A model generated the notes under the pieces. That model did not search any database, was not told the DNA's origin, and was given only the letters and a program-made list of their open reading frames with translations. The position numbers and the translations under genes are program-made. From Eubacteriales bacterium (lineage in GTDB: Bacteria > Bacillota > Clostridia > Christensenellales > CAG-138), in the NCBI GenBank assembly GCA_028694155.1, contig JAQUTY010000009.1, forward strand, positions 1-64,000: DNA of 64,000 nt, read 5' to 3'. Below are positions 25,507-33,788 of this stretch, in pieces; positions within the stretch are counted from its first letter, which is position 1; each line of letters opens with the position of its first letter.

Positions 25507-26388
25507 ATGAGAAGAATACTTACTGCCCTTTTTGCGGCCCTGATGCTTACATCAGTTGGTTGCAGGCACGAACACACGTTTATTGATGCTACTTGTACCG
25601 AGCCGATGACCTGTACTGAATGCGATTACACGGAGGGTGAGCCGCTTGGACACAGCTTTGCTGATGCTACCTGCACCGAGCCGATGACCTGTACTGAATG
25701 CGATTACACGGAGGGTGAGCCGCTTGGGCACAGCTTTGCTGATGCCACCTGCACCGAGCCTATGACCTGCTCTGTTTGCGGCATTACGGAGGGTGAGCCG
25801 CTTGGGCATGTGGAAGGCGATTGGACAATCACAAAACAGGCGTTGCCGTTAGAAAAGGGCAGACGTGAACTGCGCTGCACCGTATGCGATGAAGTGATAA
25901 AAACCGAGAGCTACGAATATGATATGTCTGTTATGGGCGAGTATCGCTCATGCTATGTTGAGAATGGGGAATTTACCTATACCGCAGGCGAGTTCAGCGA
26001 ACGAATGAAAATGATTGGCTATGTGCTTGAGATGAATGGTGCGGACCTCGAAATTACGACCACCACTGATCCCGTTTTCATGATTTGCGTTGGGCCGGGA
26101 AATGAAGGATCACACTATTGTATCATTACCTTTGTAAATGGGGAAAATCCCATCACCGACCCTGACAGCCACTTTACGTCTATGCTTATAGGCGTGTCCG
26201 ACCATCAGCATGAGCGTTTTGATGCGCTCATATGTGCGCTTATGTTTGCCTGTGATGATGCGAACTCGGACTATCACACAATCTTTCAGAAGATAATCGA
26301 CAAGACAGCAGTCGAAATCAACGAAATATGGTACACCATAGTGTTTGTAGCAAACGACACGCTATATATGAACATATACGCCAGCTAA
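25507..26388 (+). CDS. Lipoprotein with three Cys/His repeats
   Basis: A 293-residue lipoprotein: signal peptide with lipobox TSVGC, then three 26-residue repeats of the form C-x5-C-x2-C-x9-H (residues about 27-104), then a 190-residue mixed domain without recognised motifs. The repeats resemble the treble-clef/zinc-ribbon repeats found in many clostridial surface proteins and could each bind one metal ion. The first two repeats are almost identical at DNA level. A TTG upstream overlaps the ribosome binding site, so the ATG at 25507 is used. It has its own promoter and is followed by a bidirectional terminator. Confidence 0.78.
   Translation: MRRILTALFAALMLTSVGCRHEHTFIDATCTEPMTCTECDYTEGEPLGHSFADATCTEPMTCTECDYTEGEPLGHSFADATCTEPMTCSVCGITEGEPLGHVEGDWTITKQALPLEKGRRELRCTVCDEVIKTESYEYDMSVMGEYRSCYVENGEFTYTAGEFSERMKMIGYVLEMNGADLEITTTTDPVFMICVGPGNEGSHYCIITFVNGENPITDPDSHFTSMLIGVSDHQHERFDALICALMFACDDANSDYHTIFQKIIDKTAVEINEIWYTIVFVANDTLYMNIYAS
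25585..25818 (+). repeat. Three 78-bp tandem repeats inside the lipoprotein gene
   Basis: Units begin at 25585, 25663 and 25741. The first two differ at only a few bases; the third diverges towards its end. The length is a multiple of three, so copy number could change without breaking the frame. Confidence 0.85.
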
Positions 26389-26405
26389 GTTGAACTCTAT
26401 GGCGC

Positions 26406-26437
26406 AAAAAAAGCATCCATGACGATGCTTTTTTTAT
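26406..26437. terminator. Bidirectional terminator between lipoprotein gene and tRNA-Gly
   Basis: AAAAAAAGCATC pairs with GATGCTTTTTTT around CATGAC, giving a U-tract on both strands; it ends both the plus-strand lipoprotein transcript and the minus-strand tRNA-Gly. Confidence 0.85.
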
Positions 26438-26513
26438 TGGAGCGGGAGACGGGGCTCGAACCCGCCACCTCAGCCTTGGCAAGGCTGCGCTCTACCAAAT
26501 GAGCTACTCCCGC
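26438..26513 (-). tRNA. tRNA-Gly (anticodon GCC)
   Basis: Full cloverleaf on the minus strand, 76 nt, acceptor GCGGGAG with CTCCCGC, anticodon loop TTGCCAA, T-loop GGTTCGAGCC, encoded TCCA end. Confidence 0.97.
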
Positions 26514-26523
26514 AACGAAAGAA

Positions 26524-26552
26524 ATTATAACCTATATTTTCGCGCTTGTCAA
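26524..26552 (-). promoter_or_regulatory. Consensus promoter of tRNA-Gly
   Basis: Minus strand TTGACA (26547-26552) and TATAAT (26524-26529), spacer 17. Confidence 0.88.
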
Positions 26553-26584
26553 CCCAAATATCCCGTAAAATCATATTCCAAACT

Positions 26585-26613
26585 CGTCTATTGGGGGGCA
26601 TCCCAAATAGACG
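26585..26613 (-). terminator. Hairpin after the aldo/keto reductase gene
   Basis: CGTCTATT pairs with AATAGACG (26585-26592 with 26606-26613), extended by GGG/CCC. No U-tract follows on the minus strand, so efficiency is uncertain. Confidence 0.45.
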
Positions 26614-26642
26614 AAATTGTTGAGTGCAGTATGTGCCGAGGG

Positions 26643-27818
26643 TCACTTTTGAGCATTTGCCCTTTCTTTGCAGATGTCTGCCCAATGCGGAATCTTTGCA
26701 AGAGCTGCGGAAAAGTCCGCCATTGCGGTGGGAATATCGATGCTTTGAGGGCAAATTTGCTTGCACTTACCGCAGGCAATACAGGCTGACGGCTGCTTGT
26801 CTTGCGGCATGGCATCAATGCCCATTCCCACGGAAAAGCTGTTTGCAAAGCGCATGTCATTATAATAGGAAAGTATGGTAGGAATGTCGAGCCCCTTGGG
26901 ACAGTCCTTGCAGCAGTAGCGGCAGGCAGTACAGGGTAGCGAGTTCTTGAGCGATTCTGCAATCTGATACAGGGCATCAAGCTCTATTGCGTCAAGCGGT
27001 TCGAAGGTGGAGAACGTTTTGAGGTTGTCCTCCATCTGTGCCACATTGGACATTCCGCTGAGCGTCACAACAACGTTCGGAAGCGTCTGAAGATACCTAA
27101 ACGCCCACGCAGGAATTTTCTCATCGGGGCGCAGGGAATACAAAGTTTCGGCCGCTTGTGGCGCAAGCGAAGCCAGCTTGCCACCGCGCAATGGTTCCAT
27201 AACCCACACGGGAATGTTGCGCTCGGTTAGCAGCTTGTACTTCTCGTTTGCGTTCTGAAGCGTCCAATCCAGATAGTTTAACTGGATTTGGCAAAACTCC
27301 ATCTCATCGCCATAGGTATCCAAAAAGTGTCTAAGATTGTCGGGGCGACCATGGCTGGAAAAGCCCAGATGCTTAATTCTGCCGTTCTTTCGCTGTTCGA
27401 GGAAATACTCTACAATGCCCCATTTGGGATTAAAATAAGCGTCCTGTGAAGTCTCGCAGACATTGTGAAGGAGATAGAAGTCGAAATACTCAAGGTCGCA
27501 CTTTTTCAACTGCTTTTCAAATATATCCGCCGGATCATAGGTGTCGGCAATCTGATGCCCGGGGTACTTGGTGGCAAGGTAATAGCTGTCTTTGGGATAC
27601 TCCTTTAGTGCTTCGGCAACGACACGCTCGGACTCGCCATCGTGATAGGGCCAAGCGGTATCAAAATAGTTGACGCCGTTGTCCATTGCCAGCTTTATCA
27701 TGGTTTTGACCTGCTCAACGTCAATATCCTTGACAGAACCGCCTGCAATAAGCGGCAAGCGCATCGTGCCAAATCCCAATGCAGAAAGCTTAATATCGGA
27801 AAAGGTGTGATAAATCAT
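26643..27818 (-). CDS. Aldo/keto reductase with ferredoxin-type Fe-S domain
   Basis: A 391-residue oxidoreductase. Residues 1-270 form an aldo/keto reductase barrel with GFGTMRLP, the catalytic FDTAWPYH (Asp and Tyr) and ATKYPG (Lys); the C-terminus carries two cysteine clusters, CTACRYCCKDCPKG and CIACGKCKQICPQ, which match two [4Fe-4S] sites. This fusion is common in anaerobic Clostridia and may pass electrons from ferredoxin-like centres to a carbonyl substrate; the substrate is unknown. GGAGG lies 6 bases before the ATG, and an extended -10 box (TGGTATAAT, minus strand, 27841-27849) lies just upstream. Downstream is tRNA-Gly. Confidence 0.9.
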   Translation of the reverse strand: MIYHTFSDIKLSALGFGTMRLPLIAGGSVKDIDVEQVKTMIKLAMDNGVNYFDTAWPYHDGESERVVAEALKEYPKDSYYLATKYPGHQIADTYDPADIFEKQLKKCDLEYFDFYLLHNVCETSQDAYFNPKWGIVEYFLEQRKNGRIKHLGFSSHGRPDNLRHFLDTYGDEMEFCQIQLNYLDWTLQNANEKYKLLTERNIPVWVMEPLRGGKLASLAPQAAETLYSLRPDEKIPAWAFRYLQTLPNVVVTLSGMSNVAQMEDNLKTFSTFEPLDAIELDALYQIAESLKNSLPCTACRYCCKDCPKGLDIPTILSYYNDMRFANSFSVGMGIDAMPQDKQPSACIACGKCKQICPQSIDIPTAMADFSAALAKIPHWADICKERANAQK

Positions 27819-27869
27819 CTTGTGCCTCCGTTTTTGTTTGATTATACCACACCTATTCCCATTCCGCCA

Positions 27870-28664
27870 CTAACGGCGCACCCTTTTTTCAATCAAAGCT
27901 ACCGCATAGTACATCAAAGCTGCAAGCACACAGAGCACCACGATGCTTGCCATCACCAAATCGAGCTTGAATACCTGCCCACCATACACAATCAGATAGC
28001 CCAATCCTGCTTGGCTTACAAGGTACTCCCCGACAATGACGCCCACCCAGCTCATTCCAACAGAGATTTTGAGCGCAGAGATGAGGTTTGGAACGCTTGC
28101 CGGCAGAACTACCTTTTGAAATATCTGCCACTTGTTTGCGCCCAGCGTTCGCATCAAAAGCTGCTTTTCATCGGTTGTCTCCATAAACCCTGCAAGCACC
28201 GTGACCGCAGTTACCACAAATGAAATAAGCACCGCCATTACGATTATGGACGCTCTGCCTGCTCCTATCCATACGATAAGAATTGGCCCCAATGCTATCT
28301 TGGGAAGTGCATTGAGCACAACTAAGTATGGGTCGAGAATACGGTTGACAAGCGGAAGCCACCATAGCACGATGGCAATCAGCACTCCTATTCCCGTACC
28401 AAGTAAAAAGCCCATGACCGTTTCATACAGGGTGATGCCGATATGTCCCAGCAGGCTGCCCTCGTTATATAGCCGTGCAATGGTGTCAATCACTCTTGAT
28501 GGGCTTGACATGATAAACGGGTCGAACCACCCGATGCGTGCGCCAACTTCCCAAAGTGTCACTACGAATAACAGCACGAATATGCGCATAAATCGCACAA
28601 ACCATTCTCTTTTGCGCAAGCGTCTCAGATACAGCGTGTGGAGTGAAGGAGCTTCAGTTTTCAT
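27870..28664 (-). CDS. ABC transporter permease (SsuC/TauC family)
   Basis: A 264-residue permease with about six membrane segments and the EAA-type loop GANKWQIFQKVVLPASVPNLISALKIS split across the cytoplasmic face, typical of nitrate/taurine/sulfonate/thiamine-precursor importers (BPD_transp_1). The ATG at 28664 forms an ATGA overlap with the ATPase stop codon, so a 6-residue longer form is less likely. No substrate-binding protein gene is next to it, so the substrate is open. Confidence 0.88.
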   Translation of the reverse strand: MKTEAPSLHTLYLRRLRKREWFVRFMRIFVLLFVVTLWEVGARIGWFDPFIMSSPSRVIDTIARLYNEGSLLGHIGITLYETVMGFLLGTGIGVLIAIVLWWLPLVNRILDPYLVVLNALPKIALGPILIVWIGAGRASIIVMAVLISFVVTAVTVLAGFMETTDEKQLLMRTLGANKWQIFQKVVLPASVPNLISALKISVGMSWVGVIVGEYLVSQAGLGYLIVYGGQVFKLDLVMASIVVLCVLAALMYYAVALIEKRVRR

Positions 28665-29407
28665 GCGTCCAAATCCTCCCAAATTCTGTGAAAATAAGTA
28701 AAAAACCTCGGGTCATTACGCCTTTCCAACGGAGACTGTGCTTTGTCGATTTCTATGACAAACTCGCTCTTTACCTTTGATGGACGTTGCGAGAAAACAA
28801 GAACCCTATCTGCCATGGATATTGCCTCGGATATGTCATGCGTGACCAAAATTGCAGTTTTGCGTTCCTGCTTGATTATGGAGTATACCTCGTCAGCTAT
28901 TCTCAAGCGTGTCTGATAGTCCAATGCCGAGAACGGCTCATCTAAAAGCAGTAGCTGCGGATCTGTGGCAAGTGTTCTTATCAGTGCGACCTTCTGCCGC
29001 ATTCCGCCCGACAGCTCCGCAGGTTTTGAGTGTCGGAATCCACCAAGTCCATACCTGTCAAGCAGCGCAAGTGCCTTTTGCTTCGTCTGCTCATTTATCC
29101 CATGCTGAACCTCCAGCGACAACAACACGTTCTTTTCAACTGTGCGCCAGTCCAAAAGATGGTCGTGCTGGAGCATATAACCCATCTTCTGCCTGCCATC
29201 TCGAGTTGTAACCGAGCCCTTTGTGGGGGTCAGCAGTCCCATAATTAGCGACAAAACCGTAGTCTTTCCGCAGCCTGATGGCCCGACTATGGCGATGAAC
29301 TCCCCCTCACTTACGGAAAAGCTCAACTCCTCCAGTGCCTGCGTTTCTGCTTGTTTTGTATGATAAAAGAGGCTGACCCTATCTAATGATACCAGTGTTG
29401 AATCCAT
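28661..29407 (-). CDS. ABC transporter ATP-binding protein (SsuB/TauB family)
   Basis: A 248-residue ATPase with Walker A GPSGCGKTT (about 43-51), Q-loop, signature ELSGGMRQKV (about 135), Walker B LLLLDEPFSALD and H-loop VTHDISEA. The family partners SsuC/TauC permeases to import nitrate, aliphatic sulfonates, taurine or pyrimidine precursors. GGAGG is 6 bases before the ATG. The gene is first of a coupled ATPase-permease pair; a solute-binding lipoprotein would be needed from elsewhere in the genome. Confidence 0.9.
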   Translation of the reverse strand: MDSTLVSLDRVSLFYHTKQAETQALEELSFSVSEGEFIAIVGPSGCGKTTVLSLIMGLLTPTKGSVTTRDGRQKMGYMLQHDHLLDWRTVEKNVLLSLEVQHGINEQTKQKALALLDRYGLGGFRHSKPAELSGGMRQKVALIRTLATDPQLLLLDEPFSALDYQTRLRIADEVYSIIKQERKTAILVTHDISEAISMADRVLVFSQRPSKVKSEFVIEIDKAQSPLERRNDPRFFTYFHRIWEDLDA

Positions 29408-29505
29408 AATATCCTCCCTTTTTAGCCTGCTCTATTCTATTCGCTCTGTCACCCGAATGGTTCTTGCTGCGTATCATGGTCTATAAGTAGATTTTTGAGG
29501 TGCGT

Positions 29506-29664
29506 ATGAAAAATTTCTTTTGCTGCCGTAACTCCCGAACTCTTGTCGCCATTGCGCTAATCGTCATTTCTGCGGTAATTATGGTCTGTTGCCTGCCAAC
29601 ATGGGTATTTCTTTGCGGTCTTACCGTTGGCATTGCTTTGTGTGCGTGGCGTTTGCTCCGTTAG
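29506..29664 (+). CDS. 52-residue membrane peptide upstream of sigG
   Basis: A short open frame with GAGG 6 bases before its ATG, coding for a basic N-terminus, two adjacent hydrophobic stretches (about 12-29 and 31-48) and a basic end (WRLLR), that is, a helical hairpin. Its stop codon is 87 bases before sigG. It lies in the 343-base stretch between the ABC ATPase start and sigG, which otherwise holds nothing I recognise. No family recognised; the codon usage looks coding but the short length makes it uncertain. Confidence 0.5.
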   Translation: MKNFFCCRNSRTLVAIALIVISAVIMVCCLPTWVFLCGLTVGIALCAWRLLR

Positions 29665-29751
29665 CTCGTCAAAAGAATACAGATTGCACGGTTTATTTCC
29701 CATGCTCTTAGGCAAAGCTATCTTGCGAAGGGGAGAAAGATCGAGGCAATT

Positions 29752-30522
29752 ATGATACCCAAGGTAGAGATATCGGGAGTGGACACGTCCAAGCTCCCAA
29801 CTCTTAACGCAACTCAGATGCACGAGCTGTTGGTTCGTGTCAAAAGCGGGGACGAGCTTGCCCGTGACCGCTTTATCCATTGTAATCTTAGGCTTGTTCT
29901 CTCGGTAGTCCAGCGGTTTGCAAATCGAGGCGAGCAGCCCGACGACCTCTTTCAAGTCGGCTGCATCGGCTTGCTAAAAGCGATTGACAACTTTGATCTC
30001 AAGCACGAGGTCAGGTTTTCAACCTATGCAGTTCCAATGATAATCGGCGAAATACGGCGTCATCTGCGTGACTATACGAGTCTGCGTGTCTCACGCTCAC
30101 TGCGTGATACTGCTTATAAGGCGATGCAGGCAAAAAATCGTCTTGTTGATACTCTCTGCCGTGAACCAACCATTGCGGAGATTGCAAAGGAGCTCGCCAT
30201 TTCTGAGGAGGACGTAGTGTTTGCGCTTGATGCAATCACCGACCCGGTGTCGCTCTACGAGCCCGTATTCCATGATGATGGCGATGCTGTGTTTATTATT
30301 GATCAGATAAAGGATAACAAGACCAGCGAACAACGCTGGCTCAATTCCATATCGCTTAACGAGGGAATAGAGCATCTGTCCGAACGTGAACAGAGAATAT
30401 TGCGCCTGCGCTACTTCATTGGAAAAACGCAGATGGAAGTGTCCAAAGAGATAGGCATATCGCAAGCACAGGTCTCCCGTCTTGAAAAGGGTGCGCTAAA
30501 GAGCCTGCAAAAATATGTGTGA
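29752..30522 (+). CDS. sigG: Forespore RNA polymerase sigma factor SigG
   Basis: A 256-residue sporulation sigma factor of the SigF/SigG/SigB group. The N-terminal PKVEISGVDTSKLP is the SigG hallmark, followed by region 2 (NLRLVLSVVQRFANRG, DDLFQVGCIGLLKAIDNFD, VRFSTYAVPMIIGEIRRHLRD), region 3 and the C-terminal helix-turn-helix (GKTQMEVSKEIGISQAQVSRLEKGAL). It directs late forespore genes, including those for spore DNA protection and germination. In Bacillus sigG follows spoIIGA-sigE; here the pair lies 12 kb away on the other strand, so the cluster has been split. AAGGGGAG is at 29727-29734, rather far from the ATG. Confidence 0.96.
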   Translation: MIPKVEISGVDTSKLPTLNATQMHELLVRVKSGDELARDRFIHCNLRLVLSVVQRFANRGEQPDDLFQVGCIGLLKAIDNFDLKHEVRFSTYAVPMIIGEIRRHLRDYTSLRVSRSLRDTAYKAMQAKNRLVDTLCREPTIAEIAKELAISEEDVVFALDAITDPVSLYEPVFHDDGDAVFIIDQIKDNKTSEQRWLNSISLNEGIEHLSEREQRILRLRYFIGKTQMEVSKEIGISQAQVSRLEKGALKSLQKYV

Positions 30523-30551
30523 GTAATATTGCGCTGATAGGCATAAATAAT

Positions 30552-30579
30552 GGGCAGTTTTGAACTGTCAAAACTGCCC
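30552..30579. terminator. Perfect 12-bp hairpin between sigG and the 34-residue peptide gene
   Basis: GGGCAGTTTTGA (30552-30563) pairs with TCAAAACTGCCC (30568-30579), loop ACTG. It lies between two convergent genes; no U-tract follows, so it may be a structural repeat rather than a terminator. Confidence 0.5.
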
Positions 30580-30585
30580 TACTCT

Positions 30586-30690
30586 CTACTTCTCCGTGTT
30601 CTCCGAACGCTGATCCTGACCATCGTTCGAGCTTGAGTTGTAGTCATCTTGGGGGAGGCTCGTATACTCTCTCGCGCTGCAAAAAATCAT
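30586..30690 (-). CDS. 34-residue peptide with a consensus promoter
   Basis: A short gene with AGGAGG 8 bases before its ATG and a near-perfect promoter. The product begins MIFCSAREYTS and is then hydrophilic, rich in Ser, Asn, Asp and Gln. No signal peptide and no family recognised. Strong expression signals in front of so short a frame suggest a genuine peptide or a leader; a non-coding RNA with a fortuitous frame is the alternative. Confidence 0.5.
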   Translation of the reverse strand: MIFCSAREYTSLPQDDYNSSSNDGQDQRSENTEK

Positions 30691-30719
30691 GTTGTCATCC
30701 TCCTTTCTTGGTATGCCTA

Positions 30720-30748
30720 ATTATACCTAAAAATGCCCTATTTTTCAA
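30720..30748 (-). promoter_or_regulatory. Near-consensus promoter facing the 34-residue peptide
   Basis: Minus strand TTGAAA (30743-30748) and TATAAT (30720-30725), spacer 17, 29 bases before the start codon. Confidence 0.75.
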
Positions 30749-30844
30749 GGGTTTTCGGCATTGTTCACACCTTGTTTACCCTTGTAAAACAGAGCAAAAG
30801 TTGGTCATATTACGACCAAAAAATGTTCATAAATGTAGGCGATA

Positions 30845-32017
30845 TTACACCGTTTTGAGTGCGTTTTGAAGCCTGTTGAGAGCATCTAAAAGCACGGCTT
30901 TGGGACATGCCAGATTGATGCGCACAAATCCGTTTCCCTCCTCGCCAAACAGCGAGCCCTCGTCCAAAAACAGCTCCGCCTTTTCAATCAAAAACCGTTC
31001 CATCTGTCTGTAATCCATACCCAGTCCATTCATATCCCACCATTGCAGATATGTACCCTCAAGCGGATAAACCTTGATGGACGGAATGTTTGCCGCCATA
31101 TACTCCTCTACCATGCGCTTATTTTGGTCTATCACGTCAATCAGCTCCTCAAGCCAGTCCTCGCATCTGTTGTATGCAAGCTGGCACGCCTTGTAGCCAA
31201 GTGCGCTCAATGAGAAATAGCCCTGCGCATTGTGCATTCTTTGGCGGAGTCTTTGGCTTGCAATGATGATGTTTGACGTTTGCATTCCTGCCAGATTGAA
31301 TGTCTTGCTTGGGGCGGTGCAGATGATGCTGTTCTCCACAAGCTCGCTGCAAAGAGTCCCAACCGATACATGCTCATTGCCACGCATAATCAAGTCGTTG
31401 TGTATCTCATCGCTGACAAGAAGCACGCCATTGTCGTGGCAAATCTTTGCGATGCGCTCAACCTCTTTTGCCGTCCACACTCTGCCGATTGGATTGTGAG
31501 GGCTGCAAAAAATACACATTACGTTTCGCTTGTCCTGTGCCTTGCGCTCAAAATCATCAAAATCTATGTCATAGCGCAAGCCCGCCCGAATTAGCCGTGA
31601 ACGCACAATAGTGCGTCTGTTGTCGTTGATGGCGGAAAAGAACGGATAGTATACGGGTGTGAACACAATTACGCCGTCACCTTGGTTGGTGTATTGGCGC
31701 ACTATCATATTGATTGCAGGGACAACGCCGGGCGTTTGCAGTATCCATTCACGCCTTGGGCTGAAGCCGTGTCGCCGTTCCATCCACGAAATTACGCTTG
31801 CAAAATAATCATCGGTAGCTCCCGTATAGCCCAGAACGGTGTTATCTAAATGCTGTTTTAGTCCCTCTATAAGCTGCGGAGGATTGGAAAATTCCATGTC
31901 CGCTACCGACAGCGGTACAATGTGGCTGCCAACATCGCACTTTTTCTCTTTCATTGCATTCCACTTGAATGAACCTGTGCCGCTTCGGTCGATAACCGTT
32001 TCAAAATCGTACTTCAT
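30845..32017 (-). CDS. patB: MalY/PatB-type cystathionine beta-lyase or aminotransferase
   Basis: A 390-residue PLP enzyme of fold type I. The N-terminal YDFETVIDRSGTGSFKWN and the SHIVPLSVADMEF stretch, the CSPHNPIGRVW motif, and the PLP lysine in SKTFNLAG are the MalY/PatB signature. Members cleave cystathionine (beta C-S lyase), and some also act as aminotransferases or regulators. GGAGG is 6 bases before the ATG, and it has its own promoter divergent from the dockerin gene. No methionine or cysteine gene is adjacent. Confidence 0.9.
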   Translation of the reverse strand: MKYDFETVIDRSGTGSFKWNAMKEKKCDVGSHIVPLSVADMEFSNPPQLIEGLKQHLDNTVLGYTGATDDYFASVISWMERRHGFSPRREWILQTPGVVPAINMIVRQYTNQGDGVIVFTPVYYPFFSAINDNRRTIVRSRLIRAGLRYDIDFDDFERKAQDKRNVMCIFCSPHNPIGRVWTAKEVERIAKICHDNGVLLVSDEIHNDLIMRGNEHVSVGTLCSELVENSIICTAPSKTFNLAGMQTSNIIIASQRLRQRMHNAQGYFSLSALGYKACQLAYNRCEDWLEELIDVIDQNKRMVEEYMAANIPSIKVYPLEGTYLQWWDMNGLGMDYRQMERFLIEKAELFLDEGSLFGEEGNGFVRINLACPKAVLLDALNRLQNALKTV

Positions 32018-32038
32018 CTTTCGCCTCCATTTGCATTA

Positions 32039-32067
32039 AGTATACAATATAACGCTGCCTTTGGCAA
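32039..32067 (-). promoter_or_regulatory. Promoter of the PatB gene
   Basis: Minus strand TTGCCA (32062-32067) and TATACT (32039-32044), spacer 17. Confidence 0.65.
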
Positions 32068-32076
32068 TCTGCGCTC

Positions 32077-32105
32077 TTGATATGAGCATAAATATATGAT
32101 AAAAT
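32077..32105 (+). promoter_or_regulatory. Promoter of the dockerin exoprotein gene
   Basis: TTGATA (32077-32082) and TAAAAT (32100-32105), spacer 17; back-to-back with the PatB promoter, only 9 bases between the two -35 boxes. Confidence 0.65.
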
Positions 32106-32138
32106 TAAATCATTACTGATGAAAGTGGGTAGTAAGCA

Positions 32139-33767
32139 ATGAGGAAGGTTATCTCCCTGCTACTGTCAATTACAATGCTTTTTGGATTGCTGGCTGTGCC
32201 TGTTTCGTACGCTGAACAGGCTTTTGGCAAAGATGTGCCTGAGCTGACGCAATATGAAATCATCGGTGATAAGGGCTATGAGGCACGCTACACTATGGAC
32301 GAGGAGGGCAACGTCATATGGAATATTGTGCTCAACGGTGTCACCCAGTCCCATCGCATCAGTTCGCTTGATATTCGGGTCTCATGGGATAACACGCAAC
32401 TTAGCTGCATCTCCTTCGGGGCGGACGACCTTACCTATCACAATTCCTCTCCGTCCGAGGACAGACCCGCCTATCCCACCGTCAACGTCCCCGATGGTGA
32501 GGAAGGAAGCGAATTTATTTATGCCTTTGCCAACATCAATGGCGCATGGTTTGCAGATAATGAGGACGGCGTGATTGCGTCCATCAAATTCAAAGTTTTG
32601 GACGGCGTTGAGGACGGCACCAAATGCAATATCAGCTTTTACTACACCAGAATTATGTTTCTCGTCCCCGGCACAACCGATTTTGTCGATGAGACTACCT
32701 ATGTTCTAACTGCCTATGACGGCTACATCATTGCAGGCGAACGCCCCTCTGCCAACTATACCATAACACACTATACCGAACAGCTTGATGGCACATACTC
32801 CATTTTTGACACGGAAACGGGTCACAACTGGCTCGGTGAAACAATCACCCCCACGCCCCGTGACATCGAGGGCTTTACCTTCGATTCAACTGTGGAGGGT
32901 TCAATCATTGGCGGTGAAGTGTCGCAGAACGATGAGCTTGCTCTTGCGCTATATTATACACGCAACGAATATTTGCTCAGCTACTATCTGGACGGCGAGC
33001 AATACTCTCAGGTGTCGCTGCCCTATAAAACACCCATAACGGCGCTTGACTCTCCTCAAGTTGAGGACGGCATGGTTTTTTCGGGTTGGAGTGAGATTCC
33101 TGCGACCATGCCTGCACATGATGTTGATGTTATCGGCTCAATTGCTCCCATAGTGCCTCCGTCCGCCAATTACACCGTCAAACGCTATGTTGAGCAGCTT
33201 GGCGGCGGCTATACTCTTTGCAGCACTGAAATACTCACCGCCAATGTAGGTGCGACCGTCTTTGCCGCAGGCAATGCGCTCACGGGCTTCACACTTAATC
33301 CTTCTGTCGCAGGTTCTGTTTCAAGTGGTGTTGTCACCCAGGACGGTCTTTTGACACTCGTGCTTTTTTACACACGCAACAACTATTTGCTCAGCTACTA
33401 TCTGGACGGCGAGCTTTACACACAAATGCGAGTTGATTATGAGCAGCGAGTTATTCCTATTGCCGATCCACAAGCACCCACAGGCAAGAAGTTTTCGGGT
33501 TGGAGCGAGATACCCACAACCATGCCTGCAAATGACGTGAGAATTGATGGAAGCTTTTTGCATGCTGGGGTCATGGGCGACACGGACTGCAACGGCAGAG
33601 TCACCGCTGCAGATGCAGCAGGCATACTTCGCCATATAGTAAAGATACATACTATTTCAGAATATGGGCTTATAAACGGAGATGTTGACAAGGACGGCAA
33701 AATATCCGCAAACGATGCCGCCATGATTCTCCGATATCTCGTTCATTTAGTTACTTCGCTGGATTGA
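32139..33767 (+). CDS. Secreted cohesin-like/dockerin protein
   Basis: A 542-residue secreted protein: signal peptide (about 1-25, cut near SYA); a cohesin-like beta-sandwich (about 45-205, LDIRVSWDNTQL, then GVIASIKFKV); two copies of a MucBP-like plus InlB/Flg_new-type unit (about 207-335 and 345-470, each with LLSYYLDGE and FSGWSEIP); and a C-terminal type I dockerin (about 480-542) with two calcium loops, GDTDCNGRVTAADA and GDVDKDGKISANDA. Dockerins bind cohesins, so it can join a larger surface assembly. A cohesin-like and a dockerin domain on one chain would allow chaining, if the first domain really binds dockerin. No enzyme domain is present. Confidence 0.82.
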   Translation: MRKVISLLLSITMLFGLLAVPVSYAEQAFGKDVPELTQYEIIGDKGYEARYTMDEEGNVIWNIVLNGVTQSHRISSLDIRVSWDNTQLSCISFGADDLTYHNSSPSEDRPAYPTVNVPDGEEGSEFIYAFANINGAWFADNEDGVIASIKFKVLDGVEDGTKCNISFYYTRIMFLVPGTTDFVDETTYVLTAYDGYIIAGERPSANYTITHYTEQLDGTYSIFDTETGHNWLGETITPTPRDIEGFTFDSTVEGSIIGGEVSQNDELALALYYTRNEYLLSYYLDGEQYSQVSLPYKTPITALDSPQVEDGMVFSGWSEIPATMPAHDVDVIGSIAPIVPPSANYTVKRYVEQLGGGYTLCSTEILTANVGATVFAAGNALTGFTLNPSVAGSVSSGVVTQDGLLTLVLFYTRNNYLLSYYLDGELYTQMRVDYEQRVIPIADPQAPTGKKFSGWSEIPTTMPANDVRIDGSFLHAGVMGDTDCNGRVTAADAAGILRHIVKIHTISEYGLINGDVDKDGKISANDAAMILRYLVHLVTSLD

Positions 33768-33788
33768 TTAACCAATAGAGCAGCTTGC

